Source: Luzula sylvatica (lineage: Eukaryota; Streptophyta; Magnoliopsida; Poales; Juncaceae). From it: a stretch of 64,000 nt of DNA. The notes beneath the pieces are model-generated. The model searched no databases. It was not told the origin of the DNA and saw only the letters and a program-made list of their open reading frames with translations. Numbering within the stretch: the stretch's first letter is position 1; each line of letters opens with the position of its first letter. Made by a program: the position numbers and the translations under genes. The stretch lies in the NCBI GenBank assembly GCA_946800325.1, contig OX326961.1:8596655-8660654 (forward strand), given 5' to 3'. Of this stretch, positions 35,530-47,106 are shown piece by piece.

Positions 35530-37941
35530 GGGAGAATTTCTTGTATGTCCCTCCAAAAACTATAAATATCAAATTTGTCCTTACAAAATAGTTAATATCA
35601 AATATGTCCCTTTATAACTCAACTTATATCAAATTGATCTTGAACTAACAGATCCGTGAAACTTAACAAAATATGAGTGAAATTACTAACTTACCCCTAA
35701 ACTAAAGCTATCCATACTCAACCTTCTTCCTTATACCTTCTCCCTCGAGCTTCTTCCTGACAAAGCTTGTTTGCACGTTGCTTGACGAACGAAAAACTCT
35801 TCCATGGCGGAGCTCACAGAGAAGCAGAGAACAAGAAGCGAAACTCTTCCATGGTGGAGCTCACAGAGAACGACAGAACAAGAGGCGAAACTCTTGCAGT
35901 ATATTGATTAGTTCTTTACCTCATTGATACACATTTCGACTGGATTTACTCAATTAGACGGGATTAGGTTTAGTTGAAGTTGTAATTAGTCTGCATTGTG
36001 TTTAATTAGACTTAATTCATATGGATTAAATTAAATCATTCTTAATTATAATGGTTGGGCATTATTAGGATCAAAATATAGCTTTGTCAATTTCAGTTCA
36101 AGTTAACTAATACGTAGAGGACTTAAGATAAGAAATGGTCAGGCATTGCCGCAATTGTACATACTAGTTAGTAAAGAAAAAATCTTAAATTAACTAATTT
36201 CATTTGAAGTACTTATTAAGGATAAATAATGAATAATGAAAAAAAGCTCGTCATCGCTGCATTGGTACATACCAGTTAGTACTGATCATATTCAAATAAG
36301 TATTTTTTTTTACTTTGATATATTCCCTCCCTCTCGATCGAGATCGAGATCGATCGATTATCTCTTATACTATAAATTTCTATTTAAATAGAGGCTAATT
36401 GCATCTAACAGATGTTTAACTAGATTCGATTATCACTTATACTATCATTATGATTATTTTGTGTAGCGTTGGAGAGGTTGAAATAAAAATGGAGGGTTTA
36501 GACATGCAGGGATAATGGTTTTGAAGAAGTGAGCTGTAATTTTGAGTTATTTAGATAGTGAATTTGGGTTTAAATTTAATTATTATTTTTGTAATTTTGA
36601 TTATTTATTTGATGTATTTTTGTATGCAAAATAATGTTGTATTTTCTTCATTTCAAGTGCTAGAAAGATTAGGTAGGTGTTTTTTTTATCAAGATAATGA
36701 ATTCTGAAATCATTATCGAAAAAATGAATTCTAAAATCAAAATAAATGATTTAAAACTTGTGATAATTTTTTATTGATGTTTCTGTTTTTACTTTGCAGA
36801 AGCATAACAAACAAAATATTTCTTAAAAATTGTAAAGTCGGAGATTTTGTGGCACTTCAAGATTTTAAATTTTTTCACTGAAACTTATTACTCAGCTTAA
36901 TGAAAGTTATTAACTAGCATTCTCGGCCAGTTTAGTCGCCCTCTACTACTCTGCCCTGAGAAACTACTTTGCATTGTTTTTCATCATATTCCTCCATTTC
37001 CTTTGATCATCATTACTGCAAAAAAAGACTCATTACCAAAAATTGCTTTATTGATGTTAAATTGAGGAATATTTTCAAATCATCGTGAGCCAAGAGTATT
37101 AATTTATGTGTTACAATTATTCACAAATTATGGGCTGGTTTGGATTATATAATTGCAAAAAACATTCCTAAAACTCTTGAATTCGTTAAAATGAACTACA
37201 AAAGGGGCTACATTTGGCTGATCTTGAGAGTAACTAATTAGGACAATCACTTCAAAATTATCCAGATTCAACTATGTGCAGATTATTTGGAGGCAGTTAG
37301 ACACACTCTTACCGTAGGGAATGCCGTATTTGATATAGTACGAAACAAACTAGATATTATGTTGAAATATAAAGAAATAACCAAGAATCAACACATTTTC
37401 TCATATTAATTATTGAAAAGTGAACCTACCGATTTAAGTGTTTCGTCGTCAGCTCCGTCGTTTCTTGGCTTTAGTCTAATAGTCGCTTATCAGCTTCTTA
37501 ACTGACGCATCTGGTGGCACCTCGTGACTTCTTTCTCTCAAAAGTTAGTGTTTCGGATTATGCTCTCGCCAAAAGTTAGGGTTTTGATTATGCGCAGTCA
37601 TTCTCTCTCCGTGTCTCTGTTTTCTCCATGCCTATGCTTTTGGAATGAGTAGTTCATACCATTAATGAGTATAGAAAGGGTATTTTGGTCATATGAATTT
37701 ACAATTATAATTTTTATTGGAATAAATAATTATAAATTAAGTTAAATTGGATGGTAAGATAACGGATTGGATATATTTGATAATACGTTATTTTTAAATG
37801 GACAAATTTGATAATGTTTATAATGGAAAGGATAAATTTGCAAGCTTTTTTAGTTTTTAGAGGACATATTTGATATTAACAGTTTTAGAGGGACAAATAT
37901 AATATTTTAAAAAATTTAAGGGACATATATGAAATTGCCCC
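35530..37941. mobile_element. Non-autonomous MULE with perfect 9-bp TSD
   Basis: TIRs gggagaatttcttgtatgtc (left) and, reverse complemented, ggggcaatttcatatatgtc (right), each followed by several 'atatcaaatttgtcc' words. A perfect 9-bp TSD atcttaaaa lies at 35521-35529 and 37942-37950. There is no transposase. Inside, a leader-like region (35690-35900) carries a directly repeated block 'gcgaaactcttccatgg', and the far side has pyrimidine-rich gene-like DNA (about 37440-37640), so captured host sequence is likely, but I cannot name it. Confidence 0.92.
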
Positions 37942-38372
37942 ATCTTAAAATAGATATATTTGTAATACAGCCTATCTATTTTGTTCTTATCTATTTTTAC
38001 TTGAGCTTTTGTGTTATAATAAAGGCCTATGGGCCATTTTCTCAAAAAGAAAAAAACTTTTTTACGATTTTTGCAATTTTTCGATTATGTGATGATAATT
38101 TGTAATTGGAACATAATCCACGGTTCATGCTAATTACGTGATTATTTATCCTAATTTTGGATAATAAGTTAAAAAGCCCCTGATTTATGAAGGAAGGAGA
38201 TACTTAACAACCAAACTTTTTCTTTTGAATTTGAAATATTCTTTAAAAAAAATAGCAAAATTAATCCTTGAATTTGGAATTTTCTTAATCCTCTTGATTT
38301 GTAAAATACTAAATTTACACCTTCAATTTCTGTTTTGATAAAAAACAGAAACTTTACTGTTATTGCTTCTTA

Positions 38373-38540
38373 ATGGATTATATCTTCCTAATTTTTTTTG
38401 CACATTTGTATGTACAGGTTTGCAGTTTGTTTTGGACTCCATGCAAAGATCCCACAAGTAATGAAATGAAGAAAGACAAACTACAGGACCTTAGGCAAAC
38501 CGAGCTCTCTTGTAGAAGAAATTTTTTGATCTTTCATGAA
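38373..38540 (+). other. Exon-like fragment, unidentified
   Basis: An acceptor-like tatgtacag (38409-38417) is followed by about 40 open codons (VCSLFWTPCKDPTSNEMKKD...). No domain is recognised. It could be a further exon of the putative gene at 35050, with the MULE in the intervening intron, but this is speculative. Confidence 0.25.
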
Positions 38541-38890
38541 TATGATTTCGAACACGAATATCTGATTTATGAATATGATATCGGATATCGGGATATGAAT
38601 ATGAATATGGTATTATCCATATATACCTCCATATATACCTCCGGTATCCGATATCTGATTTCGAATAAGAATACGATTACGTTAATCGGTATTCGATTTC
38701 GAATACGATTACGGTAGTCGATGTCCGATTCCGAATACAAATGAAATAATCGATATATCCGATATCAGATTTCGAACACGAATACTATATCGGATACAAA
38801 TACAATATCCAATTTCGAATACGGATACGACTACGATATTTGATATTCCATTTCGAACACGAATACATATATGAATACAATATCGAATGC
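38540..38890. repeat. GAATACGAT/ATCGGATATC-rich repeat
   Basis: Dense short direct and inverted words (cgaatacgatta, gatatcggatatc, gatttcgaacacgaat) like the arms of the hAT-type MITEs here. Likely one such MITE whose right side has been replaced by the TA/TAA microsatellite. Confidence 0.55.
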
Positions 38891-38913
38891 GAAAAAAAAT
38901 ACTAAAATAAAAT

Positions 38914-38918
<5 letters not shown>

Positions 38919-39003
<85 letters not shown>
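38919..39003. repeat. (TA)n followed by (ATA)n microsatellite
   Basis: About 52 bp of TA followed by about 33 bp of ATA repeats. A short tandem repeat of 'attgtcatgaaaaagcattgca' follows at 39058-39140. Confidence 0.95.
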
Positions 39004-39642
39004 TGCATGTATATACCTTAAAATATGCATGAAAAAGTAGTGCATGAACACATTAAAATTGTCATGAAAAAGCATTGCACGGAAACATTAAAGCATTGCA
39101 TGGACACATTAAAATTGTCATGAAAAAGCATTGCATGGAAATTAGGAGTGGTGATCCATAATTAAGTGCCATCAGGTGGGAAAAAAATAAATTAAGCAAA
39201 GGCGGGGAATGAAACCCCGCCAGGCGGATAATGATACCCCGCAAACGACAAATCCGGAATTTTATGAAAAAGTTGGTTAGTTTGAGTATATAGCTTATAA
39301 ACATGGTTAGAAGCGAAAAATTTCCTAAATAAAAAGTAGTTAATACTATATAATTAATAATGTGCTATTACCTATGTCTTATGGTTCAATATTTTTATAT
39401 TTGACATTGTATGAAATATTGTAAACAACAATGATATAATATTTGTCGTTATGTTTTTTCGTAAAATTATATTATATCTCATATATTATAATAGAGTAAC
39501 ACTAATATAAAAATGAGTTTTTACTATCATAATATAAAACAATGGTAAAAATTTATATATAATCATAGATAAATGAGTTCAAACATATATTTAAAAATAA
39601 TATTATCAATATTACGACACAAATGTGTATTTTATATTACAA

Positions 39643-39672
39643 CTAGCTTATTCTCCCGCGTAATTGCGCGGG
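39643..39672 (-). mobile_element. Helitron 3' terminus (minus orientation)
   Basis: Read on the minus strand: a GC-rich hairpin (cccgcgcaattacgcggg, 39655-39672), an 8-nt spacer and the terminal CTAG followed by T. This is the canonical Helitron 3' end and resembles that of the complete element at 49647-52176. A matching 5' TC end to the right was not found. Confidence 0.7.
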
Positions 39673-39795
39673 CGTCTGTTTTTTTTTGGGTCATGTTGTA
39701 GCTGGTTTTATATTACAATAACACATAATTTACATGTTTGTTGCGTAGCGCGGGTATTCTCCTAATATTGAAACATTTGCGGTTGCACTTACCAG

Positions 39796-39858
39796 GTTCA
39801 GGATGCATTCTATGATTGGCATGTTGCTATTTTGGTTGCTTATAAGTACAATGTTCAG
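39796..39858 (+). other. Exon-like 63-bp block, unidentified
   Basis: Bounded by acceptor-like cttaccag and donor-like cag|gtttgc, it is exactly 21 open codons (VQDAFYDWHVAILVAYKYNV...). Degenerate repeats of its two borders follow at about 39871 and 39960. The protein is unknown. Helitrons often carry such scraps; this lies just inside the Helitron 3' end at 39643. Confidence 0.35.
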
Positions 39859-40915
39859 GTTTGCAAATAAATTACCAGGTTCAAGATGCATAAAAAAATG
39901 AGTATTCTCCTTATATAATTATATGGCAAATAAATTACAAATGACATATTAACATGCAGTACAATGTTTAGGTTTGCAATATAAAAGTGATGAGCAAGAT
40001 ATGCATTTTTTTCTGTTTCGATCATGCTAAACTAAGTTTGATTAATTTTCCCAATATTTTCTTCTTGATTTAGTTTGTTTCTCCATTGCAGAAATGTTTG
40101 CTGTCGCCAAGGAAATCCCAGGCATTCTGGCACTTTATTTTTTCATTCTTAGTTTTTTGTTATAATTTGAACTTTTTGGTTATATCTTATTCAATTATAT
40201 TACATTTTGTAGGATATATCATACACATTTTTAGTCGAGTGGTATTTTTTTTTTATCTGTATAATACACATTTTCAAAGGTATGATATGTTATTTTTAAA
40301 TGTGAACACTTTTTGAAACATGTGATGTACCTTTCGAATACACATATTTGAATAACAAATATCTCTTTTGAAATACTTATAAAATATACTTTTTTAACTG
40401 CAATAAATATTATTTATTTATGTATTTATAGATGGGTGATTTACCTGGTAGAATAACAAATATGATTTTTTTACATGATCACTATATCTTTTGCAATAGA
40501 AGTTTACTTTTTTTTGAAACAGTACATACTTTCATAATAAAAATTATACCTTTAACAGCAAATTTATACTTTTACTATCAATCATCGCCAATTACCCAAA
40601 TTCACGTAATGTTGTCATCTCGACATTTAATTTAAGATTATATTCCTGCGAAAACATATTAACAATGTCAAACAACCAACCTCGCGCTTTCGTCGATGTT
40701 GGTCTCTACGTCACTTTTTTCGAACTTGCCAAGGGGACCTGAATTAAAAAACATCGTTGATAATTTTCTTCTTTCGTTTGTTTCGAAATCCAATAAATAA
40801 AAATGTAACGGTTTACCTTCTTGCCATCACGCCAGAAAGTACAGAGACCATCAAACGTGTGAACACAGGATCACCAATGGCAAAGAGAAATCACGAAGAC
40901 GAAGACGCTTATTAA
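39859..40915. other. Intergenic or Helitron-internal DNA
   Basis: Minus-strand splice-like pieces occur at about 40815-40905 (ending HTFDGLCTFWRDGKK before a GT) and about 40690-40742 (starting after an AG with GPLGKFEKSDVETNIDESA). They suggest a captured intron-containing fragment of unknown identity. The rest is AT-rich. Confidence 0.3.
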
Positions 40916-41717
40916 GGGCGTGTTTGGATGGACGCAATAAGGATAGTTAGTAGTTACATGTGCAGTAGATAGTCATTTCCCTTTGTTTGGTTCAATGTAT
41001 TTAGTTGACTGCAGCAATTACTACTTCTCAATGGTCCTTTATTGCAGCAGTCGTGTCTCCCCTCATATCTACCAGGGTCAGAACTACTGAAGTGAAAACA
41101 AAATGGCGGGAAAAACTCTGTTAGCTTCTTTCTTTGAACCATTGTTGATGAGATTGATTTCAACAACTTAAGACTAAATTATTATCATTCACATAATTTA
41201 GTCATATAGTATTTTTTTGAACCATTTATAGAGACACATATGTTTATCAGTTCTTAATTATTAATGTCTTCAATTTTTATGTTAATCCTAATTTTAGGAT
41301 GCAAGCTGACGAAAAATTGAATAACAAAGTATAAAGATAAGAAGTATGTTTATTCTATTTGGTTGGAAATAGTATGTATGTTTTTTTAAGTTGGAATTGA
41401 TTATACAATAACAGGTAAATATTGTTAGAAATACGAACCATAGTGTGAATTATATAAAACATATAATATTTAAATAAATAAAATATCATCCCAAAAATTT
41501 GTATATCGTAATTATTTGATATAATATTGGATAATGTATTGTGATTTTGTAAAATTGTTTTAATTAAACTATGTCAATCCAAACAAAAAAGTTGGAATTG
41601 CAGTGATTTTTTATTCTTCCCTCCAAACATCAGTGTTGCAATTACAATCCCGGTGGTATTAGATGCAGCAGTCTTGACTCTTCTAGTAGTGCTAAATACC
41701 CCTATCCAAACAGGCCC
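40916..41717. mobile_element. MITE with GGGCGTGTTTGGAT termini, TTAA flanks
   Basis: The left end gggcgtgtttggatgg and reverse-complemented right end gggcctgtttggatag form the TIR. TTAA stands on both sides (40912-40915, 41718-41721). The superfamily is uncertain: the termini recall PIF/Harbinger-type MITEs, but the flank reads as a 4-bp TTAA. No coding capacity. Confidence 0.75.
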
Positions 41718-41721
41718 TTAA

Positions 41722-42899
41722 GGTATTTTATTATGTTTATGTGCTTCATTCTCGAGATTGTAGAATCATTTATTATAATCTACATTGGATAATTCAGATC
41801 TATAATTAGAATTAGAATTAGAATTAGAATCTACATAATGGCTGGATACAACATCAATTTTTTTCTTTTTCTCCATCCATGAATGGATTATTAGATTACT
41901 TAAATCTAATAATCTACATTGGATAATTCAGATCTCAAATTTACATAATTTCAAATATGACCACCAAAAAATTCAAAACACATCAATTCCCTCCAGTTTT
42001 TCAAGATCCATTAATCCGATTACTTAAATCGAAGTCGTGATAAATGAATGATATTTATAGAAATAATATAATTTCTGTCAATTTCTTTCATTAAAAATGA
42101 AATGTATAAAATTTTAATTTCATACTTGCTTTTGTTCTTTTATGAACTAGTCATCCTTGCGAACGATTGGAAACAATGATACTTTGTGTTATTTCAATTT
42201 ATTGCATCAATACTTTATTGTTATGTTACCTGAGGGACTAATTATTAGTTTTGGCATTTTAATTTGATATGTGGTTTGGATATAGAAATGTTAAAAATTG
42301 TGTTTGTTTGGAGATCGAATATTAATTTTGCCATTTAATTTTGTTTTATTTCATAGAATATTAAATACTATTTAAAAATTGTATCAAATTATATTATATC
42401 AAAAGCGTCAATGCACAACAAATTACACACTTTCCAAACTATCTTTATACCATTATTTACGAGATAAAATGTACAACACTTCTCAATCATTTTTACAGAG
42501 GAAGAAGCGTAGTTTTCTTTAATAGCCAGATATGCAGTGGAGCGAGCTTGCCTCAAAAGTCAAAATGTATATCATTTACAATCTCGAGACACTATTAATG
42601 AAACAATATATCGAGACATTATTAATGAAATAATACGCTATTAATCTCCTCATCATCGGCAACCATTGCAAGAGTCATGCTGATCGATTCATTTTATATA
42701 ATATAATCACTGGTTCACCGCAGCGACAAAACCTTAGAGAAAATATATGATGGCATGGAGTATTTGGAAAAAAACCCTTCCTTAGCCACTGCCTGCATAT
42801 CTGAGAAATAAAAAAAAACATATATACATAATATCAGTGTCAATATAGCTTTAATGTAATCGTAATCATGATCATAATTAATTTCGTAACTCAATGTTA
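41722..42899. other. AT-rich intergenic DNA
   Basis: Holds a repeated 'attagaatt' stretch (41806-41830) and a duplicated 'taatctacattggataattcagatct' block (41777 and 41910). No gene is seen. Confidence 0.5.
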
Positions 42900-43422
42900 A
42901 TAAAAGCTTCAGTAAAATTTTGCATAATTAACTCTTACATGCCCTACCCAATCCAGCAATATAAACACATAATTGACCCAAATACAATTATAATTGACCT
43001 CATGTCACTTTAATTAGTCACCAATTAACAGTAATTAATCGAAAAGCACCGGAGCGCTAGTACATCACAACGCCGCGTCGAGAATCCTTCTACTCGCTCG
43101 AACAACTGTCTTCTACTCGAAACATGCATCGCAGGCACATCGTCAAATGGTGCACTGGATCAACTTCTGAATACATTGGGAAATCATACTAGAGAAGAAG
43201 AAGTTACGTCTGAATAGAGAAAGAAGCATTTAGTGGTTTCGAATATACTTCCGGGGGTAAAAAAGTCATTTTACAAACTTCTAGTTAAGTTTAACTCTTC
43301 TGTTAATTTGTTATTAGTTTGAAATAAATATAGATTTAGAGGGATAAATATGATATTAACACATTTGAAGGGACAAATATGATATTTCATGTTTTTGGAG
43401 GGACATACCGGAAATTATCCCT
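42900..43422. mobile_element. MULE right part, truncated
   Basis: Ends with agggacaaatatgatattt and ggagggacataccgg then aaattatccc, the right TIR of the family at 12977 and 35530. Upstream the 'gtaaaaaagtcattttac' subterminal region is present. No left TIR could be paired. Confidence 0.55.
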
Positions 43423-44026
43423 TTTTATTTCGTATCATGTTATCAGCACATTGTGAAAGAAATATCATTTCAATATTCTTTTGTTGCTGGTTTTTCATTT
43501 TTTTTGTAATTATTGGACTTTGCTTTTCATTAATTATTGGATTTTTTGTTTCATATTTCTCTTTTGATATTATGAATAATATTTTTCTTTTGATATTATG
43601 AATATAAATAGAAGTTTTGGTCCCGATACAAAAGAAGAAGATGCACACGCACACCTAATTTGAAGGACTACTTTTCCCGACTTCTAATACTTTCATCCAC
43701 TATTATGATAAAAACCAGGAAATTACAATACAAAATTGTTCTCTGAGTTTGCTAATTGCGTGACGAGTTCTATCATACAGCCCATTTGCCGTACTATACA
43801 CCCATTTGTGATCTAACGGTTGAGATGAAAATTTTGTTGTTAATCTAAAGATCAAGATTAAATTAATTTTCTTATCATAAATCCTAAAAAAGATAAAGAA
43901 ATAATTTTGTAACCGCAAATTACTCTCTCTTACCCCTTCCCTCCCCCTCTCGTTCGCTCTCTCTCTAAGCGATCGCCAGTATCAACAATATCACAACTCT
44001 CTCTCTAGTACGATTCCGAAACCCTC

Positions 44027-44030
<4 letters not shown>

Positions 44031-44103
<73 letters not shown>
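44031..44103 (+). repeat. (CT)n microsatellite, about 72 bp
   Basis: A perfect CT tract within the pyrimidine-rich leader upstream of the VPE fragment. Confidence 0.97.
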
Positions 44104-44107
<4 letters not shown>

Positions 44108-44221
44108 TCGCCAGTACAGATCAAGTACCGAGATTTGCCAGTACAGAATTTGGGATTTGGGTTTCATAAGGTTTGTACTATTTGTTTGATTTGTAAAAAC
44201 CCTTTTTTTGTACGAGAGGAA

Positions 44222-44890
44222 GTGACGGTAAAAACACTCTTTCTTCTCCTCTTAGCAGTTTCGATTGTCGATTATGATTGCGAATAATCAATCCGTTGAT
44301 CCGTTTGCCGTCGGATCTATTGGATGAAGAATCTGTCTGCGATGACAACTCTGTCGGTACCAGGTGGGCTGTGCTTATTGCTAGCCACTATTGTAAAAAA
44401 ATGGTGGAAAACGATAAAAAACTGTGAAAAACGGTGTTACGGTGGAAAAACATTCGGTTTTTTACAAGACGGTTTGAAAAAACGGTCAAACATTTTTTTA
44501 CCGTGTTTGACCATTTTTTTTTTTGGGAAAAAACGTTTTACGGTTCGAAAAACGTCCGTTTTTCACAACAAAAAATTGGGCTTTTGATTATTTATCGTTT
44601 TTCAACCCATTTTTTTTTCCAGCCCAATAAAATTACAATTTTTTTTACTTACGGTCCCGAATGATGTTAATGATTTTATTATTTAGTTTATGTTTGGATG
44701 TGAGTTTATATTTTGATGTTACGTTTTGTTGGACATTCGTTTACTGTGAGTTTATATATATTTTTTTCATCTATCAATTTTAATTAAATTATTACCGATT
44801 TCGGTGACCGTTTTTTCACCGTTTTACGGTCCCCAACCGTTTTCCGTATTTTACAATATTGTTGCTGGCTCGTTTGGATATGGAAATTAC
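44222..44890 (+). pseudogene. VPE: Legumain/vacuolar processing enzyme (C13 peptidase) exon-1 fragment
   Basis: Vacuolar processing enzymes are asparaginyl endopeptidases that mature proteins in the vacuole. The fragment starts with a signal-peptide-like stretch (VKTLFLLLLAVSIVDYDCE) ended by a stop. In another frame follows IRLPSDLLDEE, an acidic linker and DDNSVGTRWAVLIA. After a 476-bp hAT insertion (44386-44861) the text resumes GSFGYGNY. The order signal peptide, IRLPS, acidic linker, GTRWAVLIAGS-GY-NY is that of VPE N-termini up to the start of the catalytic domain. Sequence after GNY is unrelated, so the catalytic His/Cys region is missing. The start codon position holds GTG. A decayed fragment, either a gene relic or a transposon-borne capture. 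Confidence 0.75.
44386..44861. mobile_element. hAT MITE inserted in the VPE exon
   Basis: The TIR cactattgtaaaa (left) and caatattgtaaaa (right, reverse complemented) differ at one base. Flanks ttgctagc (44378-44385) and ttgctggc (44862-44869) agree at 7 of 8 positions, an 8-bp hAT-type TSD. Interior arms repeat CCGTTTT/AAAACGG. Removing it joins the VPE motif LIA-GS. Confidence 0.88.
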
Positions 44891-45091
44891 TGATTTTATT
44901 GTTTTTCTTATTAGCTCACGGAATTATCTTTCAATTTTGATTAAATTTATATATTTTGAATCATATTTGATTTATACATTTTTTTTCTTTTGTATGAATT
45001 TTGTCCTTAATAGGCATGATAGTTGGCGTGTCACTATTGTAATTTGTTCATTTTGTCCTAAAAAAAAAAAAAGCGAAAATTTCCATAAGCC

Positions 45092-46963
45092 ATGATGGCA
45101 GCGTTGTCTATTCCGGTGTCCCCAAGGTGTTATCATCCACTCAGAGACTTTACTCTTTACAGTTTAATGAACTATTTCAGTAAACTGATATACCTTTTTG
45201 TGTTATTTTACAAGATTACGTGGGAGAGGAGTCTGAAGAAAGGTACTTCTCCCAGCCTTGAAAACGGTTCCATCATGTTCGACTCGGTAAGTTTAAAATA
45301 ATGTCACCATTAGGCATTAGGTCAACTAAAATAAGAGTAAACTAAGATCAGAGCCGGCCCCGGGGCAAGCCCAGGGGCTAGGGCAACCGAGAAAACGAGG
45401 GCAACCATTGAGAGGTATCAGTGTATAGGCTTCGTCAGGTAAAAAAATGAAAAACTTTCAACAGTGCTGAGGAAAACAAATGAACAGGGAAAAACTAATG
45501 GGGAAGAAGAAAGAATTAATTTACTTATGATTTTCTGTGAGCGAGAGATGTATATATTTTGTGTTTATGCCTAATACCATTACTTATTTTTATATTCATA
45601 GATAACACATAGTATGTACTTCAAAACAATTATATTAGATCAGATGATACAGTGACCAAATATTAAATTATTATATTTGTTCATATAATATTGCACGTCA
45701 CCGATTGTACTTTTGTATACTCCTGTACTATCAACTATGTCTTTGTTGAATTTATATTTCTAGTTAATTTTGTAAGAAGTTGTATAACACTATGATTATA
45801 TAGTCCAAGAAAACAAGACACATTCCAAAAGCAACTAGTGGCAATTTTCAGCTGTACCCCCGAAATATCATGCAAAACCCAGATAACTCGTAATGACTTT
45901 GATGTTAATTTTCTAATTTTTTTTCTAGTGCTTAGATACACACGATAAATTGAACCATTTTTTTTTTATCAATATGGTGGTTCGGCTTGATTAAGTACTG
46001 ATACAAACTAATCGAAATAAAATTGGGTTAAGATATGCTTAATCATGATGTATCGAAATTAAATCACACAAAATTGAAATTTAGAACCGAGTCAGTAAAT
46101 TACAAACCCAAATTCTTGCATTAAATACTATAATACTGTAAAAACCAAGTAATGTAGAAATTTTTCTTAATCTTCTTATTTATATAAAAAAAAGTTCTTT
46201 TGCAATAATATAAAACATTAGCATTTTTTGTAATTTGTTGTCAATGTTAGTTGTCTCTGGTATGTGCTTATGTGTGTGATTTTTACATAATTGAATTTGT
46301 ATGAATTTTTTTTTCTGTAAATGACAAAATAATTAAATAAACATCTCAAGTCACTTAATCTTCTCTTTTTTTTGTGATAGATGAAAGTATTGTATAAGAT
46401 ATATGTTTATTTTATGTATTTTTTTCTCATTTTTTTAATTGTTAGGGCAACATATCGAATTAATACATTGGACTATTCACATTGTGGCTTGGGCAACCGA
46501 ATCGTCGGGGCCGGTCCTGACTAAGAACATGAATATTTATAAGTTTGATACTGTTGAATGGAATATTTTTGTTTTATAAGTTGGGATACTCTTTATGTTC
46601 TATTTTTGTGTATAATATTTTTTATCTTGAAATATTGTATATATATATATTTTTTTTTGAATTATTTGTCTAGAAGAGTATCGTGCTCAGAGAAACGACA
46701 CGAATATCAACTTAATTAATTTATTCATAATTAATTAATATCCAATTTTAATTTTTCTAACATTTATTTATTTATCTTTTTGGCATTTGAGGCAGTGGCA
46801 CGATGATGATGAATATGATGGGCAAGTGAGAGAAATAACACTCAGATCAGTTTGTAAGAGTCCCATGTGTCCTCCCGTTACCGCCATGACCGAATATAAA
46901 CATTACGTTCTTTCCTTTGATCAAACCTTCTTGGTTCGTGGGGATATATTTGTAATTTTGTAG
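45092..46963 (+). pseudogene. Possible two-exon gene remnant with a hAT in its intron
   Basis: An open frame from 45092 reads MMAALSIPVSPRCYHPL and later SLKKGTSPSLENGSIMFDS, then meets a good donor (tcg|gtaagt, about 45290). An acceptor (ggcag, 46791-46795) opens the next block, which continues in phase 0 as [17 protein letters not shown] through [20 protein letters not shown] to a stop at 46961-46963. The hAT 45349-46519 sits within the putative intron. I do not recognise the family. The middle of the first block (about 45140-45220) has a hydrophobic, noise-like composition, so the true first exon may be shorter. It could be a live small gene, a relic or a capture. Confidence 0.35.
45349..46519. 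mobile_element. Non-autonomous hAT, CAGAGCCGGCCCC termini
   Basis: Left end cagagccggccccgg and right end ccggggccggtcctg form a TIR, followed inward by gggcaaccga on both sides. Flanks actaagat (45341-45348) and actaagaa (46520-46527) match at 7 of 8 positions. Termini of the form CAGRGCCGGCCC are common in plant hAT elements. The interior is AT-rich, without a transposase. Confidence 0.88.
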
Positions 46964-47106
46964 TTTATGTAGGGTTATATATACTATTTTTTGTTCTTTT
47001 TGTACGGGTGGATTCAGGTATTTGAATTGGTGTTTATGTACTATGGTAGTATTTGAATGGGTGTTTATGCTCTAATTTTTGTTCTGTTATATATGTGTTA
47101 ATTGGT

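Noticed and set aside
38709..39008. 99-codon ORF with Ile-Tyr repeats
   Set aside because: A translation of the TA/ATA microsatellite.
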